Shown here in pieces: positions 1 through 7,012 of a DNA stretch of 7,012 bases. The translations under genes and the position numbers were made by a program. How positions within the stretch are numbered: position 1 is the first letter of the stretch; each line of letters starts with the position of its first letter. The stretch lies in contig JAIYBD010000022.1 of the NCBI GenBank assembly GCA_027488715.1, positions 1-7,012 of the forward strand, read 5' to 3'. The stretch comes from Bacteroidota bacterium (GTDB lineage: Bacteria > Bacteroidota > Bacteroidia > UBA7662 > CANHCV01). The notes below the pieces were generated by a model, which worked only from the letters and a program-made list of their open reading frames with translations, searched no databases and was not told the DNA's origin.

Positions 1-20
1 ATTCCGACGAATGTCGGGAT
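1..20. repeat. Short palindrome (hairpin) at the left edge
   Basis: The arms ATTCCGAC and GTCGGGAT pair over eight positions, with one G-T wobble, around the four-base loop GAAT. On the plus strand the stem is followed by a short T run (GATTTTATC). It could therefore be the terminator of a plus-strand gene ending just outside the window, or a copy of a dispersed palindrome. The same bases also lie inside the possible minus-strand reading frame described separately. Its role is inferred; only the pairing is seen. Confidence 0.5.
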
Positions 21-197
21 TTTATCGAGGGGTCCCCCGTTTTTGATTTTCATTTTGGGGTTTGCTTCAAACCTTGGTTGTTTTATCATGTAGTTAATCA
101 CCATCCAATCATCTTTAAGAAAATTGGAAACGGTTGAAACGGCTCTGCCCTTTAACTTTACTTCCGGGGAGGGGTTGTGGTCCCTGAGCGTGCCCAT
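1..197 (-). CDS. Possible partial protein of unknown function, C-terminus outside the window
   Basis: The minus-strand frame is free of stops from about 287 to the window edge, roughly 95 codons. The first ATG is at 197 and opens with MGTLRDHNPSPEVKLKG, followed by a mixed hydrophilic stretch containing FLKDDWMVINYMIKQPRF. The composition looks protein-like and contains no low-complexity runs, but I do not recognise a family. There is no clear ribosome binding site. The frame already reads like protein before the ATG (INLGLIGNAN), so the true start could lie upstream at a non-ATG codon, or this could be a remnant of a longer gene. A hairpin at 1-20 inside the frame argues against it being coding there. 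The plus-strand frames over the same stretch all contain stops. Low confidence. Confidence 0.3.
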   Translation of the reverse strand, partial: MGTLRDHNPSPEVKLKGRAVSTVSNFLKDDWMVINYMIKQPRFEANPKMKIKNGGPLDKIPTFVG

Positions 198-487
198 TAG
201 GTTTGCATTGCCGATTAAACCCAGGTTTATGAGTGAGCGTTTTGAAAAGTTTAGACCACCCCTTTTTTCAAAGCAAAAAAAGATATTTCAGGAATTATGA
301 AAAATTTAAATTTCAAGGGCGTATATTTAGGCATGTGCATGTAAAATGCTTTCATACCTATTGTTTTGAAGAAATGGAATTGAAAGGTTTTGGGATGTGT
401 TGGGAAGGGTTTCATCATTTCGTCGAAAGGCAGAATCATCGTTACCAAATTGACTGTTGTTCTTCCTTTTTACGATTAAAAAATAAA

Positions 488-1033
488 ATGATGAAAAAAA
501 TTGGACTACTTATTTTAGTATTCTCCGCTGGAAAATTGTTTGCTCAAGAATCTATGCCCATGAAGTTCAATCAATCTGGCTTGGCCATTCATGTGGGAAC
601 GGGGTTGTTGTACGGAGGTGTGGGGCCCGTTGTTGAATATCAGTTCAAATACAAGGAAAAATGGAGGTTTACGCCGTTGCTGGGAACGGGAATTTCCATT
701 GGAGGTCCACCTGACCAAACCGACACGGTTCATTCCGAAGGAATTTGGGTGAATTCGGCCTTGGGCGTCAATGTGGAATACGGAAATAAAAACAGGTTTT
801 TTGTCGGCCCACAATTGATTTCGGCCAATTACCGATCGGAAATCCTTCCTACAAGTCCGGATAAGCGTTTTTTCTTAGGTTTCTCCATGATGGCCGGGTA
901 CAAGAGAACCATGTCAAATGGCTTTTTGGTTCAAGGATACTTGGGTTTAGCTCGAATCCAACCGCCTTTGATGACAGGGAAAAATCCGTGGATGGAGCCC
1001 CATGTGGGTGCGGGCTTGGGGTACAAGTTTTAA
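488..1033 (+). CDS. Small outer-membrane beta-barrel-like protein, function unknown
   Basis: This encodes 181 residues. The start at 488 (ATGATG, so 491 is equally possible) gives a clean Sec signal peptide: Lys3-Lys4, a hydrophobic core IGLLILVFSAG, and a likely cleavage after Ala19 or Gln20 in LFAQ. The frame is open back to 233, but that would bury the signal peptide under an 85-residue extension, so I reject the longer start. The mature part alternates polar and hydrophobic residues and is rich in Gly and aromatics (GTGLLYGGVGPVVEYQF, LGTGISIGG, GFSMMAGYKR, VGAGLGYKF). It ends in Phe, as transmembrane barrels inserted by the BAM machinery usually do. About 160 mature residues would fit a barrel of roughly eight strands. 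I infer an outer-membrane location; no enzyme motif is visible and no ligand can be named. It appears to stand alone, convergent with the small gene at 1175-1324. No confident promoter or terminator is visible. Confidence 0.75.
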   Translation: MMKKIGLLILVFSAGKLFAQESMPMKFNQSGLAIHVGTGLLYGGVGPVVEYQFKYKEKWRFTPLLGTGISIGGPPDQTDTVHSEGIWVNSALGVNVEYGNKNRFFVGPQLISANYRSEILPTSPDKRFFLGFSMMAGYKRTMSNGFLVQGYLGLARIQPPLMTGKNPWMEPHVGAGLGYKF

Positions 1034-1174
1034 GGCTTTCGAATAGCATACTCCCCGTGTTCCCTGATAAAACTCGAAGGCGCTCCATGAGGCTCTCCTT
1101 TGTCAATTTTAGGTGTTCTAACAAATGAATAATGGTATAACAGTGGGTATCACTGTCAACCACAATACACAACA

Positions 1175-1324
1175 TCAGGCTAAAACACTGACCGTAATTC
1201 CTGGTCCTCCATACATTCTTTCAGCTAGTTCTTTCGCTGCTGAAAAACCTGCGGGTGCCTGAACAGAAACCGTTGTATAAATAAGGGTTCCCTTGTTGTT
1301 AATCATAACTTTAAATGTTCTCAT
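1175..1324 (-). CDS. Small protein of 49 residues, function unknown
   Basis: The ATG at 1324 opens a 49-residue frame ending in TGA. The product begins MRTFKVMINNKG, which suggests a beta hairpin. It continues with TTVSVQAPAGFSAAKELAER, which looks like a strand followed by an amphipathic helix, and ends MYGGPGITVSVLA, a Gly-rich turn and a final strand. This beta-beta-alpha-beta-like order, the even amino-acid use and the lack of low complexity make it a credible real gene despite its size. I recall similar small 'helix plus YGG' proteins in Bacteroidetes but cannot name a family. There are no Cys or His residues to suggest metal binding, and no signal peptide or membrane segment. It reads toward the barrel gene at 488-1033. 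No strong ribosome binding site is visible, which is normal in this phylum. The TGA overlaps an ATG (TGATG) opening another minus frame, which I do not accept as a gene. Confidence 0.6.
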   Translation of the reverse strand: MRTFKVMINNKGTLIYTTVSVQAPAGFSAAKELAERMYGGPGITVSVLA

Positions 1325-1644
1325 ATCTGGTATGTTTTTAAATGAAAAAAGGATTTAAATCTGATGGATTTTAGAATGCTCCTCGAATTAAACTAGGGTT
1401 TGCTTGGTTCCAATTTTATTGATGACCTTATAGTATTAAACCGGCTTTGAACTGCTTGGCGTTTAAACTTGAATAAGGAGAATTGGGTGATGGCGATTAA
1501 TGGGGATAGTTGTACAAGGTTCCGTAATTAATAATGAAGTTGCAAATAAAATAAATTAATTTTAAAATAACAAGTTATTTAAAATTTTTAATTGAAATTT
1601 TACGCAACTTAAACACCTTCATTTAATTGTCATTTAAAAATTTG
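1325..1644. other. AT-rich gap without a convincing gene
   Basis: All frames in this 320-base stretch are broken by stops. The part from about 1520 to 1644 is extremely AT-rich and contains the nested palindrome at 1537-1610. A sequence AAGGAG stands before an ATG near 1490, but the frame that follows is only 13 codons, so I do not call it. Nothing else is supportable here. Confidence 0.5.
1537..1610. repeat. 74-base nested imperfect palindrome
   Basis: The outer arms AAGTTGC (1537-1543) and GCAACTT (1604-1610) are exact reverse complements. The innermost arms AAATAAC (1565-1571) and GTTATTT (1574-1580) are exact reverse complements around a two-base AA loop. The AT-rich sequence between them also pairs with small bulges, so the whole segment could fold as one long stem. 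It lies downstream, in the minus-strand direction, of the SPFH gene and the short frame at 1645-1788. A transcript end or a protein-binding or mobile palindromic element are both possible. The pairing is seen; the role is not known. Confidence 0.55.
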
Positions 1645-1788
1645 TTATTCTTTTTTTTCGATGTTGACCGGTGGAATTCCATCTAAACCTAACCCTTGGG
1701 CAACTTTTGGTTCCGATGAATTCATGGCTATGAATGGTTTCCCATCAACCAACGAGGCGATAAAATTTCTTGGAGAAACCCCTACATA
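1645..1788 (-). pseudogene. Short protein-like frame lacking a good start: small gene or C-terminal remnant
   Basis: A minus-strand frame runs 47 codons from just after a TAG (1789-1791) to a TAA (1645-1647). It reads like a conserved protein end: SPRNFIASLVDGKPFIAMN, then SSEPKVAQGLGLDGIPPV, then a charged tail NIEKKE. The protein-like character begins immediately after the upstream stop, yet the first ATG is only at 1725 (26 residues) and the first TTG at 1752 (35 residues). An ATG does occur at the right place just upstream, but in another frame where it is followed at once by TAG. A one-base change there would join it to this frame. It lies only 26 bases downstream of the SPFH gene and probably shares its transcript. 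I do not recognise the family. It may be a small gene with a non-ATG start, a frameshifted gene, or a leftover fragment. Confidence 0.4.
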
Positions 1789-1813
1789 CTAAAGTGGTAA
1801 GGCGGATGAATTT

Positions 1814-2737
1814 TTAGTCCTTGCGCTTCAATTGCTCCATGCCCATCATTTGTTCCAAGGTGCGGTTCATGCCTTCGGGCGAGCCATCCAAGAAAATGAC
1901 ATTTCCTTTTCCGTACTCGGCGAAGTTTTTGATCGCCTCTGTCCACATGCTAAACATGATCATGTTGGTATCCAAATTCGCCTGCATCAATTCCTTGGCC
2001 GCCATGTTCATCCCTTTCGCTACTTCTTCCCGAAACAACGCAACCCCTTGTCCGCGCAACTGGGCCGCCTCACGCTCGGCCTCCGCAGCAATCTTGATCG
2101 CATTTCCCTCTGCTTCCGCCGCCTTCGTTTTCGTAATCAGCAAAGCCTGACCCTCGTTCTCCGCGGCGGCCTTCAAATTGTTGGAGGCTACTACCTGACT
2201 CATCGACTTTAAAATCACCTCATCAAAGGTGATGTCATTGATCTGCAAATCCAACAAGTGATAACCCCAATCGTCCAAAACCGCGTCGATTTGCTCTTTC
2301 ACGTGCTCCACAATTTCCCGTCTCAACGACAATACTTCGGCTTGTTTTTTCGTTGCAACAAATGAACGAATGTTCCCTTCTACCGTACGAATCAATGCCT
2401 GCATCAATGAACGCTCATCGATAAATTTAAACGCAACTTTCTTCACCGTTTCTTCCTGCTCATCCACCACGGCAAACAGCAACATCGACTTGAAATACAC
2501 GTTGGCCTGGTCCTGAGTTACTGCCTGGAATTCCAATTCCACCGAACGATTTTGAGTGGAAACACGGCGGAAAATTTGTTCGATCACTGGAATGACCAAG
2601 TTTAAACCCGGACGTAAAATTCGACGGTATTTTCCAAAGGAAGTCACCACCGCAATGGTTCCTTGTTGAACGGTTTTCAAGCCGGTAGCGAGAATCATTA
2701 CGCCTAAACCGAGTAAAACAAAAGGTAAGAAATTCAT
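1814..2737 (-). CDS. SPFH/band-7 (stomatin/prohibitin-like) membrane protein
   Basis: This encodes 307 residues from the ATG at 2737. That start places a single hydrophobic segment at the very N-terminus (residues 3-19, FLPFVLLGLGVMILATG), as is standard for the family. The frame is open to 2881, but the extra residues are rich in Phe, Ser and Asn and would displace the membrane anchor, so I reject them. The SPFH domain follows at about 22-190, with the typical opening VQQGTIAVVTSFGKYRRILRPG and later the stretch SLRREIVEHVKEQ. Residues 187-230 are a Glu/Ala-rich helical region (AAAENEGQ, KAAEAEGNAIKIAAEAERE) likely to form a coiled coil. The C-terminal part includes MFSMWTEAIKNFAEYGKGNV and IFLDGSPEG. 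Family members form large membrane-bound rings or scaffolds and often affect membrane proteolysis or lipid microdomains. No partner such as an NfeD or FtsH gene is visible here, so the specific role is open. A near-match -7 box lies 16 bases upstream. Confidence 0.88.
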   Translation of the reverse strand: MNFLPFVLLGLGVMILATGLKTVQQGTIAVVTSFGKYRRILRPGLNLVIPVIEQIFRRVSTQNRSVELEFQAVTQDQANVYFKSMLLFAVVDEQEETVKKVAFKFIDERSLMQALIRTVEGNIRSFVATKKQAEVLSLRREIVEHVKEQIDAVLDDWGYHLLDLQINDITFDEVILKSMSQVVASNNLKAAAENEGQALLITKTKAAEAEGNAIKIAAEAEREAAQLRGQGVALFREEVAKGMNMAAKELMQANLDTNMIMFSMWTEAIKNFAEYGKGNVIFLDGSPEGMNRTLEQMMGMEQLKRKD

Positions 2738-3085
2738 GATGGTATTTTTTTTGAAAGATAGGAAGGTGCAAGGGAAAAAAGAAACAAGATTTATAGAAAA
2801 TTCTTGGGAATTCTTAAAGGCAGACTCGCAGAAAAAACGGTTTCTCCATGTTGAAACTTTTCTGATAAAGCTTAACTCCAAAAAATGAAGTTGCGTTTTT
2901 AAAAGGCGCGGATAGGTTGTCTAATACCCTTGAAAAAAAACCGAGAAAAAATCTTTTTTAGCTCAAAAGCATGTTTTTTTTGCGATCAAGAGCATAAAAA
3001 ATATCTGTTTAAAAAAATGGAGAATTATTATTCATGTTGAGGTTAGAGAGGTTCGTTTTTTGAAAATTTCCCCTATTTTTACAAC
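2738..3085. other. Divergent intergenic region rich in A and T tracts
   Basis: This 348-base gap separates the SPFH gene (minus) from the antitoxin gene (plus) and should hold both promoters. From about 2930 to 3018 it has repeated A or T runs of six to eight bases, including AAAAAATCTTTTTT and GTTTTTTTTGC. Such runs suggest intrinsically curved DNA. Open frames are only a few codons long on either strand and I see no RNA gene. The inverted repeat at 3032-3089 is listed separately. Confidence 0.5.
2753..2760 (-). promoter_or_regulatory. Possible -7 promoter box for the SPFH gene
   Basis: On the minus strand this reads TATCTTTC, a seven-of-eight match to the Bacteroidetes -7 element TAnnTTTG. 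It ends 15 bases before the ATG at 2737, so transcription would begin very close to the start codon. I see no good -33 TTTG at the expected distance. The proposal rests on position and similarity to the two perfect boxes near 4731 and 4781. Confidence 0.3.
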
Positions 3086-3089
3086 ATGA
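3032..3089. promoter_or_regulatory. Inverted repeat bracketing the antitoxin promoter region
   Basis: TCATGTTG (3032-3039) and CAACATGA (3082-3089) are exact eight-base reverse complements, 42 bases apart. The right arm contains the antitoxin start codon. Between them lies TATTTTTA (3074-3081), one mismatch from the TAnnTTTG -7 element. Type II antitoxins usually repress their own promoter through palindromes in this position, so an operator or a structure that hides the start codon is plausible. The repeat is seen; its use is inferred. Confidence 0.3.
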
Positions 3090-3280
3090 GTACTATCCTT
3101 ATTAAAACCGACAAACGAAGCAGTAAGATACTTGCAGAACTTGCCAAAAGGCTAGGAGCGAATGTTATTGATGTGAATGATCAGCAGTTTGAAGATCTTG
3201 TGCTCGCTACTCTCATGGATAAAGTTAAAACTGGCAAGACGGTTTCAAAAGATTCAATCTTAAAAAAACTTAGATCTTAA
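3086..3280 (+). CDS. Type II antitoxin, RelB-like, paired with a disabled toxin
   Basis: This encodes 64 residues from the ATG at 3086. The first part, MSTILIKTDKRSSKILAEL, looks like a beta strand followed by a helix, as in ribbon-helix-helix antitoxin N-termini, though it could equally be only an oligomerisation segment. The second half (FEDLVLATLMDKVKTG, then KTVSKDSILKKLRS) is helical and charged, as expected for the part that wraps around a RelE-type toxin. The assignment rests mainly on size and context. Its TAA overlaps the ATG of the next frame (TAATG), and that frame carries clear RelE-like C-terminal features. Coupled translation of antitoxin then toxin is the usual order. The coding sequence itself appears intact. 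With its toxin interrupted it may now be a silent relic, or it could still bind other toxins or DNA. Confidence 0.68.
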   Translation: MSTILIKTDKRSSKILAELAKRLGANVIDVNDQQFEDLVLATLMDKVKTGKTVSKDSILKKLRS

Positions 3281-3549
3281 TGGTCGTAGAATTTGATAAA
3301 TCCTTTGATAAATCGCTTGATAAAATAAAGGACAAATCCTTGTTTCCTTAAATCGAAAAAGCAATTATTGCTTTAGAAAATGCTAGTTCTTTGAATGAAA
3401 TTGCAAGCATTAAAAAATTAAGTGGTTTCAAAGTTTATTACAGATATCGACTTGGTGACTATAGAATTGGCATTGAGCAAATTTCTAAGAATACCATTCG
3501 ACGCATCATCATTGCACATCGAAAGGATGTATACAGTGTTTTTCCTTGA
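3280..3549 (+). pseudogene. RelE/ParE-type mRNA interferase toxin, interrupted by an in-frame TAA
   Basis: Reading from the ATG at 3280, which overlaps the antitoxin stop, gives 23 residues and then TAA at 3349-3351. After it the same frame continues for 65 codons to TGA. The continuation has typical RelE-superfamily features: a helix IEKAIIALENASSLNEI, the strand pair KLSGFKVYYRYRLGDYRIGIE, and the ending IIIAHRKDVYSVFP. The HRKDVY stretch (frame positions 80-85) corresponds to the conserved C-terminal 'HRxDvY' of the family. Total length would be 89 residues, normal for RelE. There are no other stops or shifts, so the stop looks recent. A single base change (AAA, CAA or GAA to TAA) would explain it. 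The short N-terminal piece cannot be a toxin. Restart at a later non-ATG codon would lose the first helix. A base-calling error is the main alternative. Confidence 0.8.
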
Positions 3550-3571
3550 AAACTATGGGTCATTGAAGTAA

Positions 3572-3694
3572 GTTTTATCCATTATCCTTCCTCACGGCGA
3601 AATTCACATTTATTTCCCAGCTTCTAAAACACATGAAAGGGGAATTGAAGTTTAGTTTTGGACTGTAGAAGAGTTAATTAGGCTGATCGTCTAG
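3572..3694 (+). pseudogene. Possible decayed coding fragment
   Basis: The plus frame from 3572 reads VLSIILPHGEIHIYFPAS, then KTHERGIEV, then TAG (3653-3655), then FWTVEELIRLIV and a second TAG (3692-3694). Both sides of the first stop look like natural protein, with the aromatic-acidic FWTVEELIRLI resembling a C-terminal helix. There is no start codon and no recognisable family. It immediately follows the broken toxin, so it may be another relic of the same accessory insertion. It ends just inside the last codons of the minus-strand nucleosidase gene. The judgement rests on appearance only. Confidence 0.22.
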
Positions 3695-4251
3695 AAATAA
3701 ACCGTTATCCCCTCCAAAAATCCTTCCCAACCGCTTCCGGCCTCCTTGTTCCAGTCGGCCGAACTGTTTTCGTTGGCGCCATCGCTGATGTATTTCACGC
3801 AACTGAACGCAACACCGTACGCGGCACACGTCTTCGCCAAGGCGAAAGCCTCCATGTCGACCACATCCCAAATTGCGCCTTCCGAATGTTCCATAAATCG
3901 ATCTCCGGTGGCGCAACATTTCCCATCTCCCCACACTTCCTGCAATCGATTCGGTACGTCCAACACCCAAGGCCCCTCCTCGAACGGAGTGGCGAATCGA
4001 TCAAATCCGAGCGGTGTAGCATCCATATCGTGTTGAAGAAACCGGGTAACATTTACCCAAGATCCTTGGGGAACCGTTACTCCGCCCGCGCTTCCGAAAT
4101 TGATCACCCATTCGGGTTGAAATTGTTGAATGGCGCGCGAAAGGTGAAGGGCTGCGTTGACCTTTCCGCATCCGGTGTACACCACGGGGAAGGGTGCATT
4201 GGCTCCACCTTCCTCGGGTAAGGCCATCACGACCAGGATTTTATTCCGCAT
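3691..4251 (-). CDS. 5'-methylthioadenosine/S-adenosylhomocysteine nucleosidase, short form
   Basis: This encodes 186 residues. The family removes adenine from methylthioadenosine and S-adenosylhomocysteine, detoxifying these by-products and feeding methionine and purine recycling in the cytoplasm. Recognisable family positions are the N-terminal VVMALPEE (Glu13/Glu14, where the water-activating Glu lies), GCGKVNAAL (27-35), INFGSAGGV (50-58), HDMDATPLGF (74-83), TGDRF (115-119), VVDMEAFA (130-137, including the ribose-binding Met-Glu) and KYISDGAN (153-160, with the catalytic Asp157). All key residues appear present. The protein is about 45 residues shorter than the E. coli enzyme (232): the strand region between the first Glu motif and GCGK is nearly absent. 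A related nucleosidase with another substrate, such as futalosine, is less likely given the 'HDxDxTxxG' and 'SDxA'-like motifs. The ATG at 4251 lies inside the end of apt (11-base overlap), so the two are almost certainly co-translated. Confidence 0.82.
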   Translation of the reverse strand: MRNKILVVMALPEEGGANAPFPVVYTGCGKVNAALHLSRAIQQFQPEWVINFGSAGGVTVPQGSWVNVTRFLQHDMDATPLGFDRFATPFEEGPWVLDVPNRLQEVWGDGKCCATGDRFMEHSEGAIWDVVDMEAFALAKTCAAYGVAFSCVKYISDGANENSSADWNKEAGSGWEGFLEGITVYF

Positions 4252-4717
4252 ATTGGATCAAACTCTTCACTTCTACATCTTCGTGCAAGAACAACAAATC
4301 AATCAAGACCAATCGATCTACCACGGTGTAACCGGCTTGGGCGCACAACTCGGTGGCAGCGCGCATGGTTCCGCCCGTGGCAAAAACATCATCCACAATC
4401 ACCACGGTACCGTTTCCAGGTTGCATTTCCAGCACATCTTCCCCGTATTCTAAACTGTAAGAGGTAGCTACCGTTGGCGGGGGAAGTTTTCCTTTTTTTC
4501 TGCATAACAACAAACCAGCTCCCGTTTTTTGAGCCAGTGCAGAGGCGAATAAAAATCCTCTTGACTCGATGCCCACGTAAAAATCGGGGCGAACGGTTAA
4601 CTTTTCCAAGGCATCAATCACCCGGGGAAAATGCGGAGAAGCCAGCAAAGGCGTAATATCTTTAAATCCTACGCCGGGTTTTGGCCAATCGGCCACGTCG
4701 CGAATTAAACTTTTCAT
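4241..4717 (-). CDS. apt: Adenine phosphoribosyltransferase
   Basis: This enzyme converts adenine and PRPP to AMP and pyrophosphate in the cytoplasm. The start at 4717 gives 158 residues. Visible signatures are DWPKPGVGFKDITPLL (10-25), GIESRGFLFASALA (49-62), RKKGKLP in the flexible loop (73-79), YSLEYG (87-92) and the PRPP-binding motif VVIVDDVFATGGT (105-117). Length is slightly below the usual 170-180. The frame is open to 4747, with further ATGs at 4726 and 4747. I prefer 4717 because a perfect -7 box at 4731-4738 would put the transcript start near 4724-4726, downstream of those alternatives. If that box is not used, 4726 is the next choice. The 3' end overlaps the nucleosidase gene, whose product supplies adenine, so the two enzymes act in sequence. 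Identification is firm; only the start is uncertain. Confidence 0.92.
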   Translation of the reverse strand: MKSLIRDVADWPKPGVGFKDITPLLASPHFPRVIDALEKLTVRPDFYVGIESRGFLFASALAQKTGAGLLLCRKKGKLPPPTVATSYSLEYGEDVLEMQPGNGTVVIVDDVFATGGTMRAATELCAQAGYTVVDRLVLIDLLFLHEDVEVKSLIQYAE

Positions 4718-4730
4718 GGATTCCATCTGA

Positions 4731-4738
4731 CAAAGATA
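4731..4738 (-). promoter_or_regulatory. -7 promoter box for apt and the nucleosidase gene
   Basis: The minus strand reads TATCTTTG, an exact match to the Bacteroidetes -7 consensus TAnnTTTG. It lies 13 bases before the preferred apt start at 4717, implying a leader of only a few bases. No clear -33 TTTG is visible at the usual spacing. Confidence 0.45.
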
Positions 4739-4780
4739 GAATTCCATGCGACAAATGTTCTGCCTTTGGCGACTTGGCTT

Positions 4781-4788
4781 TATCTTTG
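4781..4788 (+). promoter_or_regulatory. -7 promoter box for secA
   Basis: The plus strand reads TATCTTTG, an exact match to TAnnTTTG, 27 bases before the secA ATG at 4816. This leaves a leader of about 20 bases, a comfortable distance for this phylum. A TTTG at 4765-4768 is closer than the usual -33 spacing; TTCTG at about 4758-4762 is a weak alternative. Confidence 0.5.
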
Positions 4789-4815
4789 TTGTTTACCAGC
4801 GACTAATACAACGTT

Positions 4816-7012
<2,197 letters not shown>

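Noticed and set aside
233..487. Upstream extension of the barrel protein frame by 85 codons
   Set aside because: It would place a clear signal peptide in the middle of the protein; the extension is Phe/His/Lys-rich and unlike a natural N-terminus.
1035..1083. Possible terminator after the barrel gene (GCTTTCGA with TCGAAGGC)
   Set aside because: The arms pair over eight positions but the loop is about 30 bases and no T run follows; too weak to call.
849..1175. Minus-strand frame of 108 codons starting at the TGATG after the 49-residue gene
   Set aside because: More than half lies antisense to the barrel gene, and the later residues (runs such as CTPSPHPHGAPS) look like an antisense shadow. 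The first 47 codons could still be a small coupled frame, but nothing supports it.
1821..2212. Plus-strand frames of over 100 codons
   Set aside because: They lie opposite the SPFH coding region, which has clear domain content; they are shadows.
2738..2881. Longer start for the SPFH protein
   Set aside because: The added 48 residues precede the membrane anchor, are Phe/Ser/Asn-rich and contain no family similarity; the ATG at 2737 matches the family's N-terminus.
3746..4453. Plus-strand frames of 96-111 codons
   Set aside because: They are antisense to the nucleosidase and apt genes, both of which have conserved motifs.

Overview
The window looks like chromosomal DNA from a member of the Bacteroidetes (Bacteroidota), probably a flavobacterium-like lineage. 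The main reason is the partial SecA at the right edge, which has the extra segments of the long Bacteroidetes SecA type. Supporting signs are -7 boxes of the form TAnnTTTG, very weak Shine-Dalgarno sequences, AT-rich gaps, and a small outer-membrane barrel protein ending in Phe. This is largely a housekeeping region with small accessory or decaying pieces in the gaps. I saw no rRNA, tRNA, CRISPR array or intact insertion sequence.

Layout from left to right. Positions 1-197 hold a hairpin at the edge and a possible minus-strand gene that runs off the window. A secreted beta-barrel-like protein is encoded at 488-1033 (+). Converging on it is a 49-residue small protein (1175-1324, -). The gap 1325-1644 is AT-rich and carries a 74-base nested palindrome. 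Next, on the minus strand, are a short protein-like reading frame without a good start (1645-1788) and an SPFH/band-7 membrane protein gene (1814-2737) that lies just upstream of it. The gap 2738-3085 is rich in A and T tracts. Positions 3086-3549 (+) hold a toxin-antitoxin pair in which the antitoxin is intact but the RelE-type toxin has an in-frame stop at codon 24. A second scrap of decayed-looking coding sequence follows (3572-3694).

The right half holds two divergent units. On the minus strand, apt (4241-4717) overlaps a downstream MTA/SAH nucleosidase gene (3691-4251). The nucleosidase releases adenine and Apt converts adenine to AMP, so the pair forms a short adenine-recovery route. 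On the plus strand secA starts at 4816 and is still open at the window end after 732 codons. The apt-secA gap has a perfect TATCTTTG box on each strand, one pointing each way.

The most notable observations are the disabled toxin beside an intact antitoxin, an inverted repeat bracketing the antitoxin promoter region, the two undescribed small reading frames (1175-1324 and 1645-1788), and the 74-base palindrome. I do not see convincing evidence of a wholly new multi-gene system.
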